This document shows, piece by piece, positions 11,726 to 24,015 of a DNA stretch of 64,000 nt; positions within the stretch are counted from its first letter, which is position 1, and each line of letters begins with the position of its first letter. Source of the DNA: Tretioscincus oriximinensis (taxonomy: Eukaryota; Chordata; Lepidosauria; Squamata; Gymnophthalmidae); the NCBI GenBank assembly GCA_022410635.1, contig JAJVDF010000281.1, positions 369,499 to 433,498 on the forward strand, in the 5' to 3' direction. The notes under the pieces are model-generated. The model saw only the letters and a list, made by a program, of their open reading frames with translations, was not told where the DNA came from and ran no database searches. The position numbers were made by a program, and so were the translations under genes.

Positions 11726-13636
11726 AAAGGGGTATGGTATATGCCTATCTGTGGGTAACTGGTTTACCAATTTTACTTTGTTTCATTCATATCTTTCAAT
11801 ATATTCCAGATTTGTCACTCTTTCAACTCTTGAGAAGTGTCAGCCATTTTTGTTTGCTAGTTCTCAAGAAGAATTACTGTAGTTCAACCAAATGCTATTG
11901 GATAATTTGCTATCAATATTGGATCTCCTCATCTTCTTAATGATTTGTGAGGGAATGCCTATCATTTAAGCATCAAATATTATTGGTTAGTTCCTCTTTT
12001 CACTCAGCAACATCTAAAATGTAATTCACACAGAAACATTCTCACAGTTTTTCACCAAAACTAGCCACATGCTACAACCTTCGCCCAATAACGGTATAGA
12101 GTCCTTTGATGGCTATTTTTCCTAATATGGCACAATGACTCTAAAACACAAATCACCACTTAACACAATTCATGTTAAGTTCACTCTGATGGCAGTGTTG
12201 CCTGTGCTCCAATTGGACAGCTTCTGGAGCCAGAAGCAGATCCAAAGGATCCAATCCCTGGTTTTATACAATTGAAAACTTGCACAAAACCAGGTAATTT
12301 TTTTTAAAAAAAATACACTGCTTTGTTTTTTCCTGCCCTGTATGGCAGCCAAAATGGGGGCAAAATGGTACAGGGGACAAGTGGATCTAAATCCACTTCA
12401 CAGTTTTCCACTTCAGATTCCTCCCACATACAGCCCTGATATTGTAAATGAATGCAGATAATTGATCTTATATGAATGTAGCTTCTTACTATTCAAGTCT
12501 CCACTGATATCAGCAGCAAAGGGCACAAAAGTTGAAACTCTGCAATTCATTTTTTTATTGACATTTGCAGAGCACCTAGTATCTCTGTGGTTTTTTACTT
12601 TCCTATTTTGATACAGCATATGGACAGCACAGGCCTTCTGGTAGTTCTTCCCCTTTCAGAGATGCATGGGATAGGGACACTTAGGAACACCTACTCTGTG
12701 GCGGCCAGTGCCGAGAGTCGAAAATTCCAGAAGTGCATGCAACGAATATGACTCCTGCACAGTCTCACGCACATCAGATCCACTGATATCACTTCCATTC
12801 CTGCCCCCGGAAATGACTTCACNTGCACTGCTCTTTCCAGAAGGAGACACCAGAAGTGACATCATGTCACTCCAATCCCAGGATTCCAGAAATCAGAAAT
12901 ATCCCAGTATGAGGTACATGGCCACAATGCAGTTAATGCAAACTGCTTTAAGCTTGCAAATGGGTTTCTGAGCAAACTATGCTCAGATCTGAGCATGGTC
13001 GATGCATGTTCAATGAGGATTTTTTGGAAAACACATGTGGCTAGATCGAATCCACACAGCTTTGGATCCTTGTTTTTCCCCTTGTGAGAACTCAGTTATT
13101 TTATAAAAGTGGCTGTACTAAACGCTCGGGTATACCGTATGAGTACTAAACAAACATAAGACAAAACTAAAGCAGCACCCAGAACACAACATGTGCCAGG
13201 TCTGAAAGTGTAACAGCCATATATGTCTCTAGGTCGTATATCACTCACAATGCTCTGGAGTCCATAGGTCATACATCTCTCACAATGCTGGTCTGCTAGG
13301 TGAATAATGGCTTCTCTTTTTTGGCCTGCAATGCTCAGATCAGGCATTCCATGTATAAACCTTACATCTTGGCTTAAGGAATTTTTCTGATGTTAGACAT
13401 CAATCAGCTGGGACGCCCTTTGCGTGTCTGTAAAGAGGTTTTCTGACGGATCCTTTCTCAACAGCTGATGCAGAGTACAAAACTGGAACCTATATGCCTT
13501 TGTACATAATAGACATTTAGGCTCCCATCGTATTATATGTCGATTTCAATAAATAGGTCACATAAGATCATATCTACATGAATTGCAATGGCTTATCTTG
13601 TTCCTAGTTCCCTGGAGTTGCAAGTGTGCTACCAAT
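11726..13636. other. Intergenic DNA, no gene
   Basis: AT-rich sequence without convincing ORFs. A segment at about 12650-12720 resembles the LINE-like block at 3975. An ambiguous base lies near 12823. Otherwise nothing is recognised. Confidence 0.5.
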
Positions 13637-13806
13637 GCTTTAACTCCATTAAGCACCAAACTAATATACTCTAGATACGTTCCACTTGTTAGTCTGCCCA
13701 TTCTATGTTAAACATATATATATTATTCTGTTTAACATAGAATGGACAGACTAACAAGTGGAACGTATCTAGAGTATATTAGTTTGGTGCTTAATGGAGT
13801 TAAAGC
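13637..13806. repeat. Near-perfect 77-bp inverted repeat (hairpin)
   Basis: The left arm (13637-13713) and right arm (13730-13806) are reverse complements over 77 bp with one visible mismatch (TCTGCCC against GGACAGA). They are separated by a 16-bp AT-rich loop. Such identity implies a recent origin. It could be a young foldback element, a small-RNA-type hairpin, or an assembly fold-back artefact. No similar arm was noticed elsewhere in the window. Confidence 0.9.
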
Positions 13807-13929
13807 ATAATGGACAATATACAATAGATAAAAATGGAAAAGTATATTACAATACTGGAGTAGAGGAGGGAAATTCTCAAGAAAATACATTTAATTAGGT
13901 GATAACTATAAAAAACATGCCAGGTCCCA

Positions 13930-14116
13930 ATCCTGATTCAAAGCCCATGGTATCTTGTGGATAATATCTCAGGACAGAGCTTGGCCATCCATATGCCATT
14001 ATTGACTATGATTGGTGGCATTTGATGCCTGCCATAGTCTACACTAGCATGTGAATGGCAGACGCCTATTCCAGGGTATAGCCCAGAAAAAAGGCTCCAT
14101 ATGGGCAGGGCCTCAA
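13930..14116. mobile_element. Foldback MITE, family FB-A (copy 2, diverged)
   Basis: The FB-A order is present in degenerate form: CTCAGGACAGAGCTTGGCCATCC on the left, then GCCTGCCATAGTCTACACTAGCATGTG-like sequence, and TATTCCAGGGTATAGCCCAGA with GGCTCCATATGG on the right. The central palindrome is eroded. It is non-coding. Confidence 0.6.
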
Positions 14117-14159
14117 ACACTTTCTTGTTCAGAAGAAGCAGCCCAGAGTTCTACAGCAC

Positions 14160-14300
14160 AGATAAGAAGCTTTGAAAAGCTGATGTACCAACNGGGGGAC
14201 TTCTGTGGGCTTTTTCCTCTTCAGAAGCTTTCCACACCCATAAAAAGCTGTACTGTCAAAAGGACGTTGGCAGCTACACAAAGATCTCACTGATGTGGAA
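14160..14300. mobile_element. Possible family FB-C fragment
   Basis: The words GAAGCTTTCCACACCCATAA and AAAAGCTG match the right arm of family FB-C (copies at 33340, 39715, 44445, 57390). The left half is poorly preserved, so the assignment is tentative. Confidence 0.35.
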
Positions 14301-16309
14301 AGCAAGTGCTTTTTATAAACTGGAGCTCTCGAGCTGCCAAGGGATGTAGTTGGCGAACATTGGTCTTTTAGTCTGCACAGCTTCCTTCTTCTCAGGCTGT
14401 GAAGGCCACAGTGTATATTCCTGAAGGAACTGGAAGCCTCTCCAAATCCTGGCTGCTAGAAATATGCTAACAGACACAGCAGCTGCTTATTGGAGTCGAA
14501 CAACATTTGTTTATATTAGAGTGAAAGGGCTCTAACGGTGTTTCCATCTTGCCCTTAGTCCCCTTGCCAACAAATCCAACTGAAGTCAAATATTGCATCG
14601 AATGGCTATATTGGAACATAGAACATCTAATGAGAAAGCAAAGAAAATTGTTTCATTTTAATTTTTTTCAAAATCCTAATAGGTTAGTTACTAGTATTCA
14701 ATTAGTTTCAGTCATGGGGGAAAATGTTACCAAAAGCAATAGCTATCCTTTGGAGATAATTAATTATAAAATTAAAATATCATAGGATAATTTAACAGTA
14801 CTGAAAATTGCACCATCTATAATATATAAAGCTGAATTCTCGACCGTAGTTCCAGTCCAGAAATGGAACTTCCACCCCCAAGATGCCTGTGCCCAAGGCA
14901 ACCATACAAAATCCTCCCCTACAGCTGAGCGGGTTCCCATGACTCTGCTGCTGCCAGCTAGGTGTCCACCTGTACTGACCTCCGAGTTCCATTTCAAGCT
15001 GAAACGGCCTCACAGTATCACCACCCACACTCCCATCCATGATTGCACTTGTGCAAAATGACACTTCCAGGGCGATGCCCCGGCCGACCAATCAATGCAA
15101 AGCAAGTTAAGTCCAAAGTAGCGGTGAGGGGGGAGGCAGCAGCCAGGCCAAAGAGGGGATAGAAGTGGCACTATCTGCAGGCCCGGGGGGAGGATGCTTG
15201 CTGCTAGAAGGCTTATTCTATACTGGGAATGGGAACAGGTGTCCTCCCCTAGTTTCTGAAAATATAATGCACTTTATGTACTTCAAAGTGCTACAAATAC
15301 AAAATATGATCAAATCTTAGGCTGCGCACAGAGATGGAACTATTCACCTCTTGGTGCTACTTAATAATGCACATTGTCCTTCGAGTATGATCATACTGGG
15401 TTTTTTGAGGGCAACAATTTACAACATAGGGGGGAGAAACTGCGTTAGACAGTGTAAAAAATAATTGGCTGCCTTGTTTTTTCTTCCTTGTAATAGTTTC
15501 CAAACCTTGCCTCTCTTTAGCCTTTGCTGGACTGATTTTCTATAATGTTGAGTGGTCAATAATTTGTAATGGCCACTTCTAGATTGCTATTGAATATAAG
15601 AGCATGTCGCCCTGATGGGGCACATTGGCAGGGGGTAAATATTTATTTATTTATTAAAAATCCAGTTCTTCCTTAAGCCCCAGATTTACCACAGGGCCAC
15701 CTCTTTTGCCCTGCCTGATTACATTCATTGGCATTCTTATGAAAGTACCCATCCTTTTTTAAAAATTAAAACAGATTTCCTTTTATTACAAAAAGAATTT
15801 AATAAGAAAACAGAAACCGTTTCTCATCTGAAATGAATTGCTCATCTGAGCACACCCTAAAATTCTCTTAGAGGTGGGATAAGCCCTGAACTTTTGGAAA
15901 TAAATTTTTGGACAGATGGGAGAGCCTTAGCTTTTGGCAGTACATCTCTAGAACAACAAAGCAACCCTACGGTCAGTACTCCTATATTAATGTTAAACAC
16001 TACCTAGTTGACTAAAACAACAGTATTTTAATAAAGCCTTTGCTGACGCTAGCAGAAATCATATATATTGCTCAAATGAAGCCACAGTAACATAAAAACA
16101 GAGCGTAATGAATCAACACTTCTTTCACTCTCTTCATCCTAGAATGGTGATATTGTCTTCCAAAACTCATAACGTAAATTCCAAATAATGACTTAGCCCT
16201 ATTCTATACAGTATTTACCATATTTCGTTTCTAGGATCACTTAGGCTGTTCTGGTTATTTACCAGAACAGGTAACTAACTCACTAATAAATCTAGTGAAA
16301 TGAAGCTTT
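14301..16309. other. Intergenic DNA, no gene
   Basis: No ORF with recognisable domains and no named repeat. A TTTATTTATTTATT run lies at about 15640. The part at 14930-15200 is locally GC-richer but shows no exon or promoter hallmark. Confidence 0.5.
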
Positions 16310-16425
16310 TTTCTGAATGGATTATTTAAACTGTGAGCACATGAGATGGAATCCTCCTAATGTAACTATTGTTATGGTAGCAAAACCTNATCTGGGGGCC
16401 TCCCCAATATTCTGGTCAGTCAGAC
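16310..16425. repeat. Repeat family F (copy 2)
   Basis: Diverged match of the 7318-7450 block, with ATGGATTATT, TGGAATCCTCCTAATG, GGTAGCAAAACC and ATCTGGGGGCC in the same order. Non-coding interspersed repeat of unknown class. Confidence 0.5.
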
Positions 16426-18298
16426 AAATATCAGATTCCGTTTGGATTTTTCTGTCCACCCATTCTTTTCCCATCCTCAGTCTGGGCATTCCAAATCTTT
16501 TCCCTCTCTATTCTTCTTTATATTGCCCACCTGCTGTGCTTTGTGATTGAATGTAATTTGATCCTTTAGATGTTGTTTTTCCAAGTGGAGGAAAGACCAG
16601 CTTCACTCTCCATATTTCCCTGTAGCCATAATGCATAATGGAATCGCCTTATGGGGCTAAGGATCATTCCAGTTCTGTCCTTTCTCTGACCCACCAAAAT
16701 ATCTATGTACTGTTTCATGAAAATCAGGAAGGCATTTATTTTACTTTATTTGGGTCACTTTTTGTGCAACTCTGCAAGTTTAAAAGTAAGGGGCACAAGG
16801 AAGAGTAAGGGGCTAAAACACTCGTGCAGCCGTGCAACAAGGAGGTAATAAGTGACCTTATAAAAATGGATTGTGAAGAAAAACAGTTCTACTTGCTCTA
16901 ACTCATCAAGGCAGGGTGATGCTTTTGTAGAAATCTCCTTTCATGAAAGACAAAATTGCCAGATAAAAACTGGGGAGACATTGTTGTTCTGATGACAAGG
17001 GGAAAATGTCTAAATAGAACATGATGCTGGGGCAGCTGTAGCCCTGAACTAGAATATGAGAAACAGGCAAAGGGCACAACTTCAGCCCTACTAGGGGATA
17101 TGTTTTTCCTAACCTTCTGAGTTACAGAATACATCTGCACAGTACAGTGCAGATGGTGTTGATCTAACCCACTCTTGTGCAATCTGGGTTATGTACCCAT
17201 GAAGGATTTTTACTGAGATGGCACTTACATCAGGCTGAATTCACCCCATGTGTTCATGCAGGTTCATCAATTCACTTGTTGAAAAGTCCTGTTGTCTTAG
17301 ATTTTCCAGCCACCGCTCTTTGTTTGCAAACTTCTCCAAAATCCAAAAAATAGACTTCGAAGGACCTTCCACTGTGGGAAATTGATAAATCTCATGAGAC
17401 TTCAAGGCTAGATGTAGTTCATTGGCTCCTAGCATTCAGAGAATGCTGGGAATTGTAGTAAAATAAGTGCAGCGGTGACTTATGGGACATGTGACTTCAG
17501 GAGAATACAAGGAAATTTAGCAGGGAAACAGGAAAGAGCGTGGAAAATTGAAAGTAGATGGGGTGGAATCGCAAACATGTTTTTTTCCAGATTTAAAATA
17601 AAAAGCGAAACAAAACGTAATGGGGAGGCATCCCTGGTCAGCATGCCTACCTAGACCAGATCCAAAATAAAGACAGAAGTGCAGAAAAGGCTTCCATTTT
17701 TGTGTGAACATTGCCAGTGATAAATAAAACCCAATTATTAATGCTTCAAACAGCTTCAAAAAATAAGTTGACTTAAGGAATTAATATCTAGTTTTTTAAA
17801 AAAATGCAAGCTGTTTTAAATAGACTATTTCACACCATGAAGTAATTATGTAAAAAAGGATCAAAACCAGACCATCTACATTTCTGGCCAATGACTTTCG
17901 AAAGAGAAGAAACCATGATGACAATAGCCATGATAGATAAGCTTGCACATCTTAAAGTGAAGCTGTGTTTCCCTGTGCTTTCCCTCTGCTGAGCCCAAAC
18001 AAATCCCTTACTCACTAGGTAGAAATTGACTATAGCAATTTATAGAATATTAAGCTCCGAGCTTTGGATTTATTTCTTTATCCATATTAAATCTTTCTCC
18101 TTGTTGGTGGGACATAGGCATATGGTATAAAACAATGAATCTCCCAGTTTGAAACAGCATAGCTTTTTATTTTATTTTCAGAAAAGGCAGCACATACAAA
18201 GTGCTTTTGAATTAATAGGCTTTTGTAACTGAATATAATCTAGAGCTGCATCTAGACAGGCAGAAAAAGACTGGGTGCAGTGAGGGCGAGAACCAGCT
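16426..18298. other. Intergenic DNA, no gene
   Basis: AT-rich, unique-looking sequence with only short random ORFs. Nothing can be named. Confidence 0.5.
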
Positions 18299-18424
18299 AC
18301 TCAGAGTCCAACATTCTGTGATATAACAACCAATGACAGTGCTTGGAACTTTGGTCGCCTCCAGGGGAAAAGAGAGGGAGATAAGCAAGAAAGAAGGAAA
18401 GAAGGAAAGGAAGGAAGAAAAAAG
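18299..18424 (+). mobile_element. Fragment of the Helitron-like repeat
   Basis: It contains AGAGTCCAACATTCTGTGATA and one CCAATGACAGTGCTTGGAACTTTGG-type unit, followed by a GAAAGAAGG tract. This is the same order as in the copies at 10794 and 22012, without the 5' terminus or the reverse-transcriptase motif. It abuts the truncated left end of the Tc1 element. Confidence 0.5.
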
Positions 18425-19954
18425 GAACTCCAAGTAAATCAAACTTCTGTGAAATCAAACTGTCCACTTAGGAAGCAACACTGATTGACAATCAATTTGA
18501 CATGCTGTTGTGCAAATGGAATAAACAACAGGTGGAAATTATTGGCAATTATAAAGACACACTCAATAAAGGAGTGGTTCTGCAGTTGGGGACTGCAGAC
18601 AACATCTCAGTACCAATGCTTTCTGGCTGATGGTTTGGTGACTTTTGAATGTTGGTTGTGCTTTCACACATGGTAGCATGAGACGGACTCTGCAACCCAC
18701 ACAAGTGGCTCAGGTAGTGCAGCTCATCCAGGATGGCACATCAATGCAAGTTGTGGCAAGAAGTTTGCTGTGTCTGTCAGCGTAGTGTCCAGAGGCTGGA
18801 GACATTACCAGGAGACAGGCCAGTACACCAGGAGATGTGGAGGGGGCTGTAGGAGGGCAACAACCCAGCAGTAGGACTGCTACCTCCGCCTTTGTGCAAG
18901 GTGGCAGAGGAGGAGCCCTGCTAGAGCCCTGCAAAATGACCTCCAGCAGGCCACAAATGTGCATGTGTCTGCCCAAACGGTTAGAAGCCGACTCCATGAG
19001 GATGGTATGAGGGCTCGATGTCCACAGATGGGAGTTGTGCTCATCGCCCAAGACCATGCAGGACACTTGGTATTTGCCACAGAACACCAGGTTTGGCAGC
19101 TTCGTCACTGGCACCCTGTGCTCTTCACAGATGAAAGAAGGTTCACACAGAGCACATGTGACAGACGTGACAGAGTCTGGAGGCACCAGGGAGAGCGATC
19201 TGCTGCCTGCATCATCCTTCAGCATGACCGGTTTGGCAGTGGGTCAGTAATTGTGTGGGATGGCATTTCTTTGGAGGGCCGCACAACCCTCCATGTGCTC
19301 GGCAGAGGTAGTCTGACTGCCATTAGGTACCGAGATGAGATCTTCAGACCCCTTGTGAGCTCATATGCTGGTGCGGTTGGCCCTGGGTTCCTCCTAATGC
19401 AGGACAATGCCGGACCTCATGTGGCTGGAATGTGTCAGCAGTTCCTGCAAGATGAAAGCATTGAAGCTATGGACTAGCCCACCTGTTCCCCAGATCTGAA
19501 TCCAATTGAGCACATCTGGGACATCATGTCTAGCTCCATCCACGAACGTCATGTTGCACCACAGACGGTCCAGGAGTTGGCAGATGCTTTAGTCCAGGTC
19601 TAGGAAGAGATCCCTCAGGAGACCATCTGCAACCTCATCAGGAGCATGCCCAGGCATTGTACGGAGGTCATACAGGCACATGGAAGCCACACACAATATT
19701 GAACCTCATTTTGACTTGTTTGAAGGACATTACATCAAGGTTGGATCATCCTGTAGCGTGTTTTTCCACTTTAGTGTGTGACTCCAAATCCAGGCCTCCA
19801 TTGGCTAATGAATTTGATTTCCATTGATGATTTTTGTGTGCTTTTTTTGTCAGCACATTCAACTTTGTACAGAACAAAGTATTCAATGTGAAAATTTCAT
19901 TCATTCAGAACTAGGATGTATTATTTGAGTGTTCCCTTTATTTGTTTGAGTGTG
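18425..19954 (+). mobile_element. Tc1-like DNA transposon, left end missing
   Basis: The 5' part carries AACTCCAAGTAAATCAAAC and TGACAATCAATTTGACATGC, the internal leader of a Tc1 family common in fish and reptiles. The right end reads TTTGAGTGTTCCCTTTA, the inverted terminal repeat. The corresponding left TIR is absent where the element meets the purine-rich tail of the Helitron-like fragment. The same TIR sequence forms the palindrome at 23370 and the fragment at 29663. Confidence 0.8.
18678..19702 (+). pseudogene. Tc1/mariner transposase, inactivated
   Basis: Conceptual reading starts [20 protein letters not shown], an N-terminal paired-like DNA-binding helix region. It then shifts frame and continues from about 18959 with VSAQTVRSRLHEDGM. 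The DDE/D catalytic landmarks are visible: FTDERRF (first Asp), LLMQDNAGPHV (second Asp) and SPDLNPIEHIWD (final acidic residue). In-frame TAG codons interrupt it at about 19476 and again near 19601, and there is at least one frameshift before 18959. It cannot encode a functional transposase. Full-length members of the family are about 340 residues. Confidence 0.85.
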
Positions 19955-20434
19955 CCCTGATTGCCGTTTAGTAACACATTTCCAGAGTGGATCAAAAAAG
20001 GAGACCACTAGCACAAAATAGCAGCACATAAGCTAGGAAAGTGAATATTCTGCACACAATCAACCAGCATCCCCATCACCATACTGAAAGTTCTAACCCA
20101 GTGCCAGGAACTGTTGACGCTGCTTGCCAAAAAGACGGCCAGAGAGGCTTAAACAGTATCCTGTTCAGGGGGGAAAGCAGTGAATAAACTAAAGTGGAAC
20201 CTGAGCGCAAACAAAGGTTTGATTGTTGCTCTATTTTACTACGTAAATTGCTTCATGGATTCTACAATGAAGGGCACTATATAAATCCTCTAAATAAATA
20301 GAACCTTTCTATTAACCAGCCAAAGGCACAAATATGTTCAATGGAGGGGGGGGGGGGGATACGTTTAAATCTTTTAAATTGCAATTGTAATTGTTAATGA
20401 CAATTAAAATATCTACAACAAATGCTATGGAAAT
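19955..20434. other. Intergenic DNA with poly-G run
   Basis: Nothing coding is seen. A run of 13 G lies at 20346-20358. Confidence 0.5.
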
Positions 20435-20435
20435 A

Positions 20436-20829
20436 GACTGACCAGATTTTCCGAGCCTCAAACTGGGGTAATTAATATGCCTGCAATTTGCATATTCATG
20501 AGCTCACCCACCAACAGGCTTACCCCTCCGCAAACCCTGTCTGAGAAATTTATGAAGCATGCAAGAATTTTCCAAAGCACTCAAGAATTTTTGAATTACA
20601 TGAGATTTTTTTTATGTATGTGAGAAATTTGCAATTTTTAATGTTTTTACTGAGGGAAGGTTCCTTCAGAAGCTGGCCCCAGTCCCCAAAGCCCCCTAGT
20701 GGTCATGCAGTGAATTAAAAAAAAGAAAAAAAATCACTCTGCAAAAAATGGGGAAATGTCCCAGAGCCAGGGAGGGCAGGGTGGATACCCCAAAACCGGA
20801 TTTTCCCTCCTAAAAGGATCATCTGGTCA
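20436..20829. mobile_element. MITE, family K (copy 1)
   Basis: The element starts GACTGACCAGATTTT and ends AAGGATCATCTGGTCA, which are inverted copies, with TA on both sides. It shares its internal order with 29986-30365, including TGCATATTCAT, GTGCAGTGAATT-like blocks and CCTCCTAAAAGGATCATC. The TA duplication fits a Tc1/mariner-superfamily MITE. It is non-coding. Inside it, GCCCCCTAGTGG at 20691-20702 resembles a CTCF core on the minus strand. Confidence 0.7.
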
Positions 20830-20979
20830 TATGCAAATAACAGTGTAAACATAGCACTATTTTGTATTGTATTTTAAAGTTACCCAAGATTAAGAGGCCA
20901 AACCTAGCATCTTAATTTTGAAAACAAAAGTTCTGATATAGATAAAAACAAGAGTTGAATGATATAAAATCTAAAGACG

Positions 20980-21075
20980 TAGATTTGTCTAGATTAGAAT
21001 AAGCATGCTGCCTACTTTTTCTTGTTCGTCTGTAAGATGCCGTGAGATTCCTTGCTCGATATTTTGTGTCTCAAA
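20980..21075 (-). repeat. Repeat family J fragment
   Basis: GTAGATTTGTCT ... CATGCTGCCTACTTTTTC matches family J on the minus strand (compare 23905-24015). It is diverged and non-coding. Confidence 0.4.
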
Positions 21076-21287
21076 TAATTTAAAGCAAACTATTGTTGCA
21101 CACCAGAAAATACTGATATATTTCAAAATTTTCTTAGTTTTCTGAATATAAAGAAAATAAAAATCAGTACATTTGCCACAACACCTTAAGATCTTGCAAA
21201 GCATTCTGGATCTAAGTTCACAAAGGATATACATAATGTTAATGGTGATAATAATTTAGAATACTTTATAAATTACAGAGGAAAATA

Positions 21288-21535
21288 TTAGGGGGTGATT
21301 AGAAAGGGAATTGAAAATAGGTCAGCCTCTTTATAAATCTGTGGTGAGGGCGAATTTGGAATACTGTATACAGTTCTGGTCATCACACCGTAAAAAAGAA
21401 TATTGCGGAACTGGAGAAGGTGCAAAAAAGTGCATCAAGACTGATCAAGAGGCTGGAACATCTCCCTTATGAAATCAAGCTGCAATGTTTAGGCCTCTTC
21501 AGCTTTGATAGATTGTGTTTAAGAAGTGGTCTGAT
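21288..21535 (+). mobile_element. CR1/L2-like LINE internal fragment
   Basis: The block includes AATACTGTATACAGTTCTGG, GGAGAAGGTGCAAAAAAG and CTGATCAAGAGGCTGGAAC, which precede the 3' terminal region in squamate CR1/L2-like LINEs. It breaks off before the 3' tail. The remaining sequence to 22011 shows nothing recognisable. Confidence 0.65.
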
Positions 21536-22011
21536 ATATAGAATATGTGTGGGATGAATAAAGCTTTGCAATACAGCTTTTTATTGTTTATGTCTGGAAT
21601 CCTGTTTTTATTGAGGAGCAGATTACTGGCATCAAACCCAATCCCAAGCCACAGAAATCAGGCAGCCCTACTTCATAGTGAAGATATGTGCCCTTTTTTC
21701 AAGGCAGAAAATTCTCCATAGAAGCTATTCACACACACAGCTTTCTACCCATAAAAATGCTCACATTGATTAAACTGCCTAAAATGCTGAATAGAGAACT
21801 CAATAACATTCTTCAAGGAATCCCTTCTACTAGCCACAACTGCTGGAAGTGAATTTAATTGCAAGTTCTTCTTGTTTGTTGAGTCATGGGCACTAATGTG
21901 AGCCAATAGTGACCTCCGGTGGATTGTTTGATTACTCCTGTGCTAATGTGGCAGGAAACTGCTAAAGACATGGTACCCAAGTTATTGAATTCACTGAAAC
22001 ATTCCTCCTTA

Positions 22012-22345
22012 TCATGTATAATAAAAGACATGTTGGAGAGTTCAACATTTCAAAGTATAACGACCAATGACAAGGCTCAGAACCTTGTCAGCATCCAGAG
22101 ACCAATGACAGAGCTCAGAACATCAGCAGCCTCTAGAGACCAGATTCCTGGGTTAAAAACTTGCTAAAAGACAGAAAACAGAGGGAAGTAATGAATGGAC
22201 AGTTCTCTGGGTGGAAAGATGTGAGAAGTGGAATATTCCAGGGTTCAGTACTTGAGCTAGTACTGAGAAGAAAAGGAAGAGAGGAAAGAAAAACAGAAAA
22301 AAGAAGGAACCAATCAAAGCAGCAGAAAGCGAAAGAGGGGTGGGA
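22012..22345 (+). mobile_element. Helitron-like non-autonomous element, uninterrupted copy
   Basis: It starts TCATGTATAATAAAAG, followed by two degenerate ACCAATGACA-GCTCAGAAC units. Next comes a segment reading EVMNGQFSGWKDVRSGIFQ then GSVLELVL, which corresponds to the (G/P)QGSVLGP motif of LINE reverse transcriptases. A GGAA/GAAA-rich tract ends it. It matches the copy at 10794 on both sides of that copy's inserted LINE. The 3' boundary is not fixed; a CTAA at about 22439 is one possible end. Confidence 0.5.
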
Positions 22346-23369
22346 GGGGCCTTGGGAAGGAGGAGTACCCACTGGAGACATGGGTGGGAGCAAGGAGAGG
22401 AGGGGCTACAGCCTGTTGCATTACTGTAACACAATGGGCTAATTCCACTACTTGTGTACAAAGGAAAATAGAAAACTTGGGTAAAACCCTGTTTTGGATT
22501 ATACCTGTCTTAACTATAACAGGCCAAGGATTGGGGGAATTTTCATCCAGAAAACAAACCTCCCCAGTTAATACAGAAACACAAATGTGACAAGATGCTG
22601 CAGCGTACGTCTCCAATGTTAGTGGGTGCCACTCATTCGTCTATGTTAGTCCCTTTCTGCAGCAGGCTTTATTCCAGACTATAGTAGCACAAAACATGAG
22701 ACGTAGCAGGACTTGCTGTAGCCTACACCAGCACGTTATTGTCATTATCATCATTTGCATTTTATATCACCTTAAGTTATACCTAACAGTCTCAGGACAT
22801 TTATAATTTCCTTAGACAAGAACAATAGCAAAAATATAAGCAACATTCAATTCTCCACGCAACTACCTGTCCTACAGACCAGGTGCTAGTTGTTAACAAT
22901 AACCAGCTTCCAGTTTGTTTCAGGTTTTATGGGTATCAGTTATTGAATATTTCTACCTGCTTTTCTACACTGTTTTGTTTTCCCCAAATGACAAGTGCTT
23001 ATTTAAAAGCTTGGATGACTGGCACCTTCATAAAATAGCAGTAGCAGCATCAGCAGTCCAAATGTGAAGAAGGTGGAACAGGAACTTCTGTTGTGTTGGC
23101 GGGTAGGGCCTGCTCGGAAGTGTACTCAGTAGCAGGCAGCCTTTTCAGCCCTGTCTACATGGGGTCCTGCCCTGCAGACTACAGTTCCCAGCCTGCCCTG
23201 CAGCTAGCCCCAGGTGGGAGGATGCTTTCTTAGTCAATCTGCACTCAGTCCCACCCATGGAAATTATTTTTCTGCTAACAGGAAGTTGCTTGTGGGAACA
23301 ATCTATATGATTTTTTCCCCTAGCCATAGAAACACACTACAACTAAGAATTATAGTCCTAATTTCTCAG
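22346..23369. other. Intergenic DNA, no gene
   Basis: A segment near 22400-22560 has words like family E. Nothing else is recognised. Confidence 0.45.
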
Positions 23370-23457
23370 ATATATACTGCTCAAAACAATTAAGGGAACA
23401 CTTTAACATAGCATGTTATGTTAAAGTGTTCCCTTAGTTGTTTTGAGCAGTATATAT
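23370..23457. mobile_element. Palindromic Tc1-derived MITE
   Basis: Two TIRs back to back: ATATATACTGCTCAAAACAA on the left and its reverse complement on the right, meeting at CATAGCATGTTATG. The arms (GGGAACACTTTAACATA) match the end of the Tc1 element at about 19921-19950. About 88 bp, no coding content. Confidence 0.85.
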
Positions 23458-23904
23458 TGTAGCACTAACAACTGAACAGGGTTGAAGTTATTTCTAGGAA
23501 ATCATGGAAGTTTTATAACTGGGAAGAATTGGGTCAGTCAGTACTGTGCATATTTTCAGACATCCAACTCTGCTCTTGCCACCAACTTGCAGGTTAGGAN
23601 CACGCAAATGGTCCAGAATGGGACAGGTCTCAACAATGGCAATAAGAACTGGGATTCAGCCTCATCCACACATTAGCTACTTTCAAACAGACCTTTCATG
23701 CACATGTTATGTATCCAGGAGCAGGCTAGACAGAACACATAAGACCGCCATGCATTATAGAAGGTTGTGTGGTTAACCCACATTTAACGTACATCTGATA
23801 CAATCCAAGAGGATCAAACAGATGTTACTATTGGAACTATCTAAGATCTTGTCTTGATAGGCTAGAAAAATGGGACTTTAAACTCAGGGTTGGCCCTACT
23901 ATTT

Positions 23905-24015
23905 TTCTGTCTAAACTATTTCTGAAGAAATAGATTTGTCTACGAAAGTCCATGCTGCCTACCTTTCTCTTATTATTTGCCAAAGTGCTATATTCCCTCC
24001 CCCACTTGCTGGATT
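23905..24015 (-). repeat. Repeat family J (minus-strand copy)
   Basis: CTGAAGAAATAGATTTGTC then TACGAAAGTCCATGCTGCC is the reverse complement of the family J 3' half seen at 27426 and 52902. Non-coding. Confidence 0.55.
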
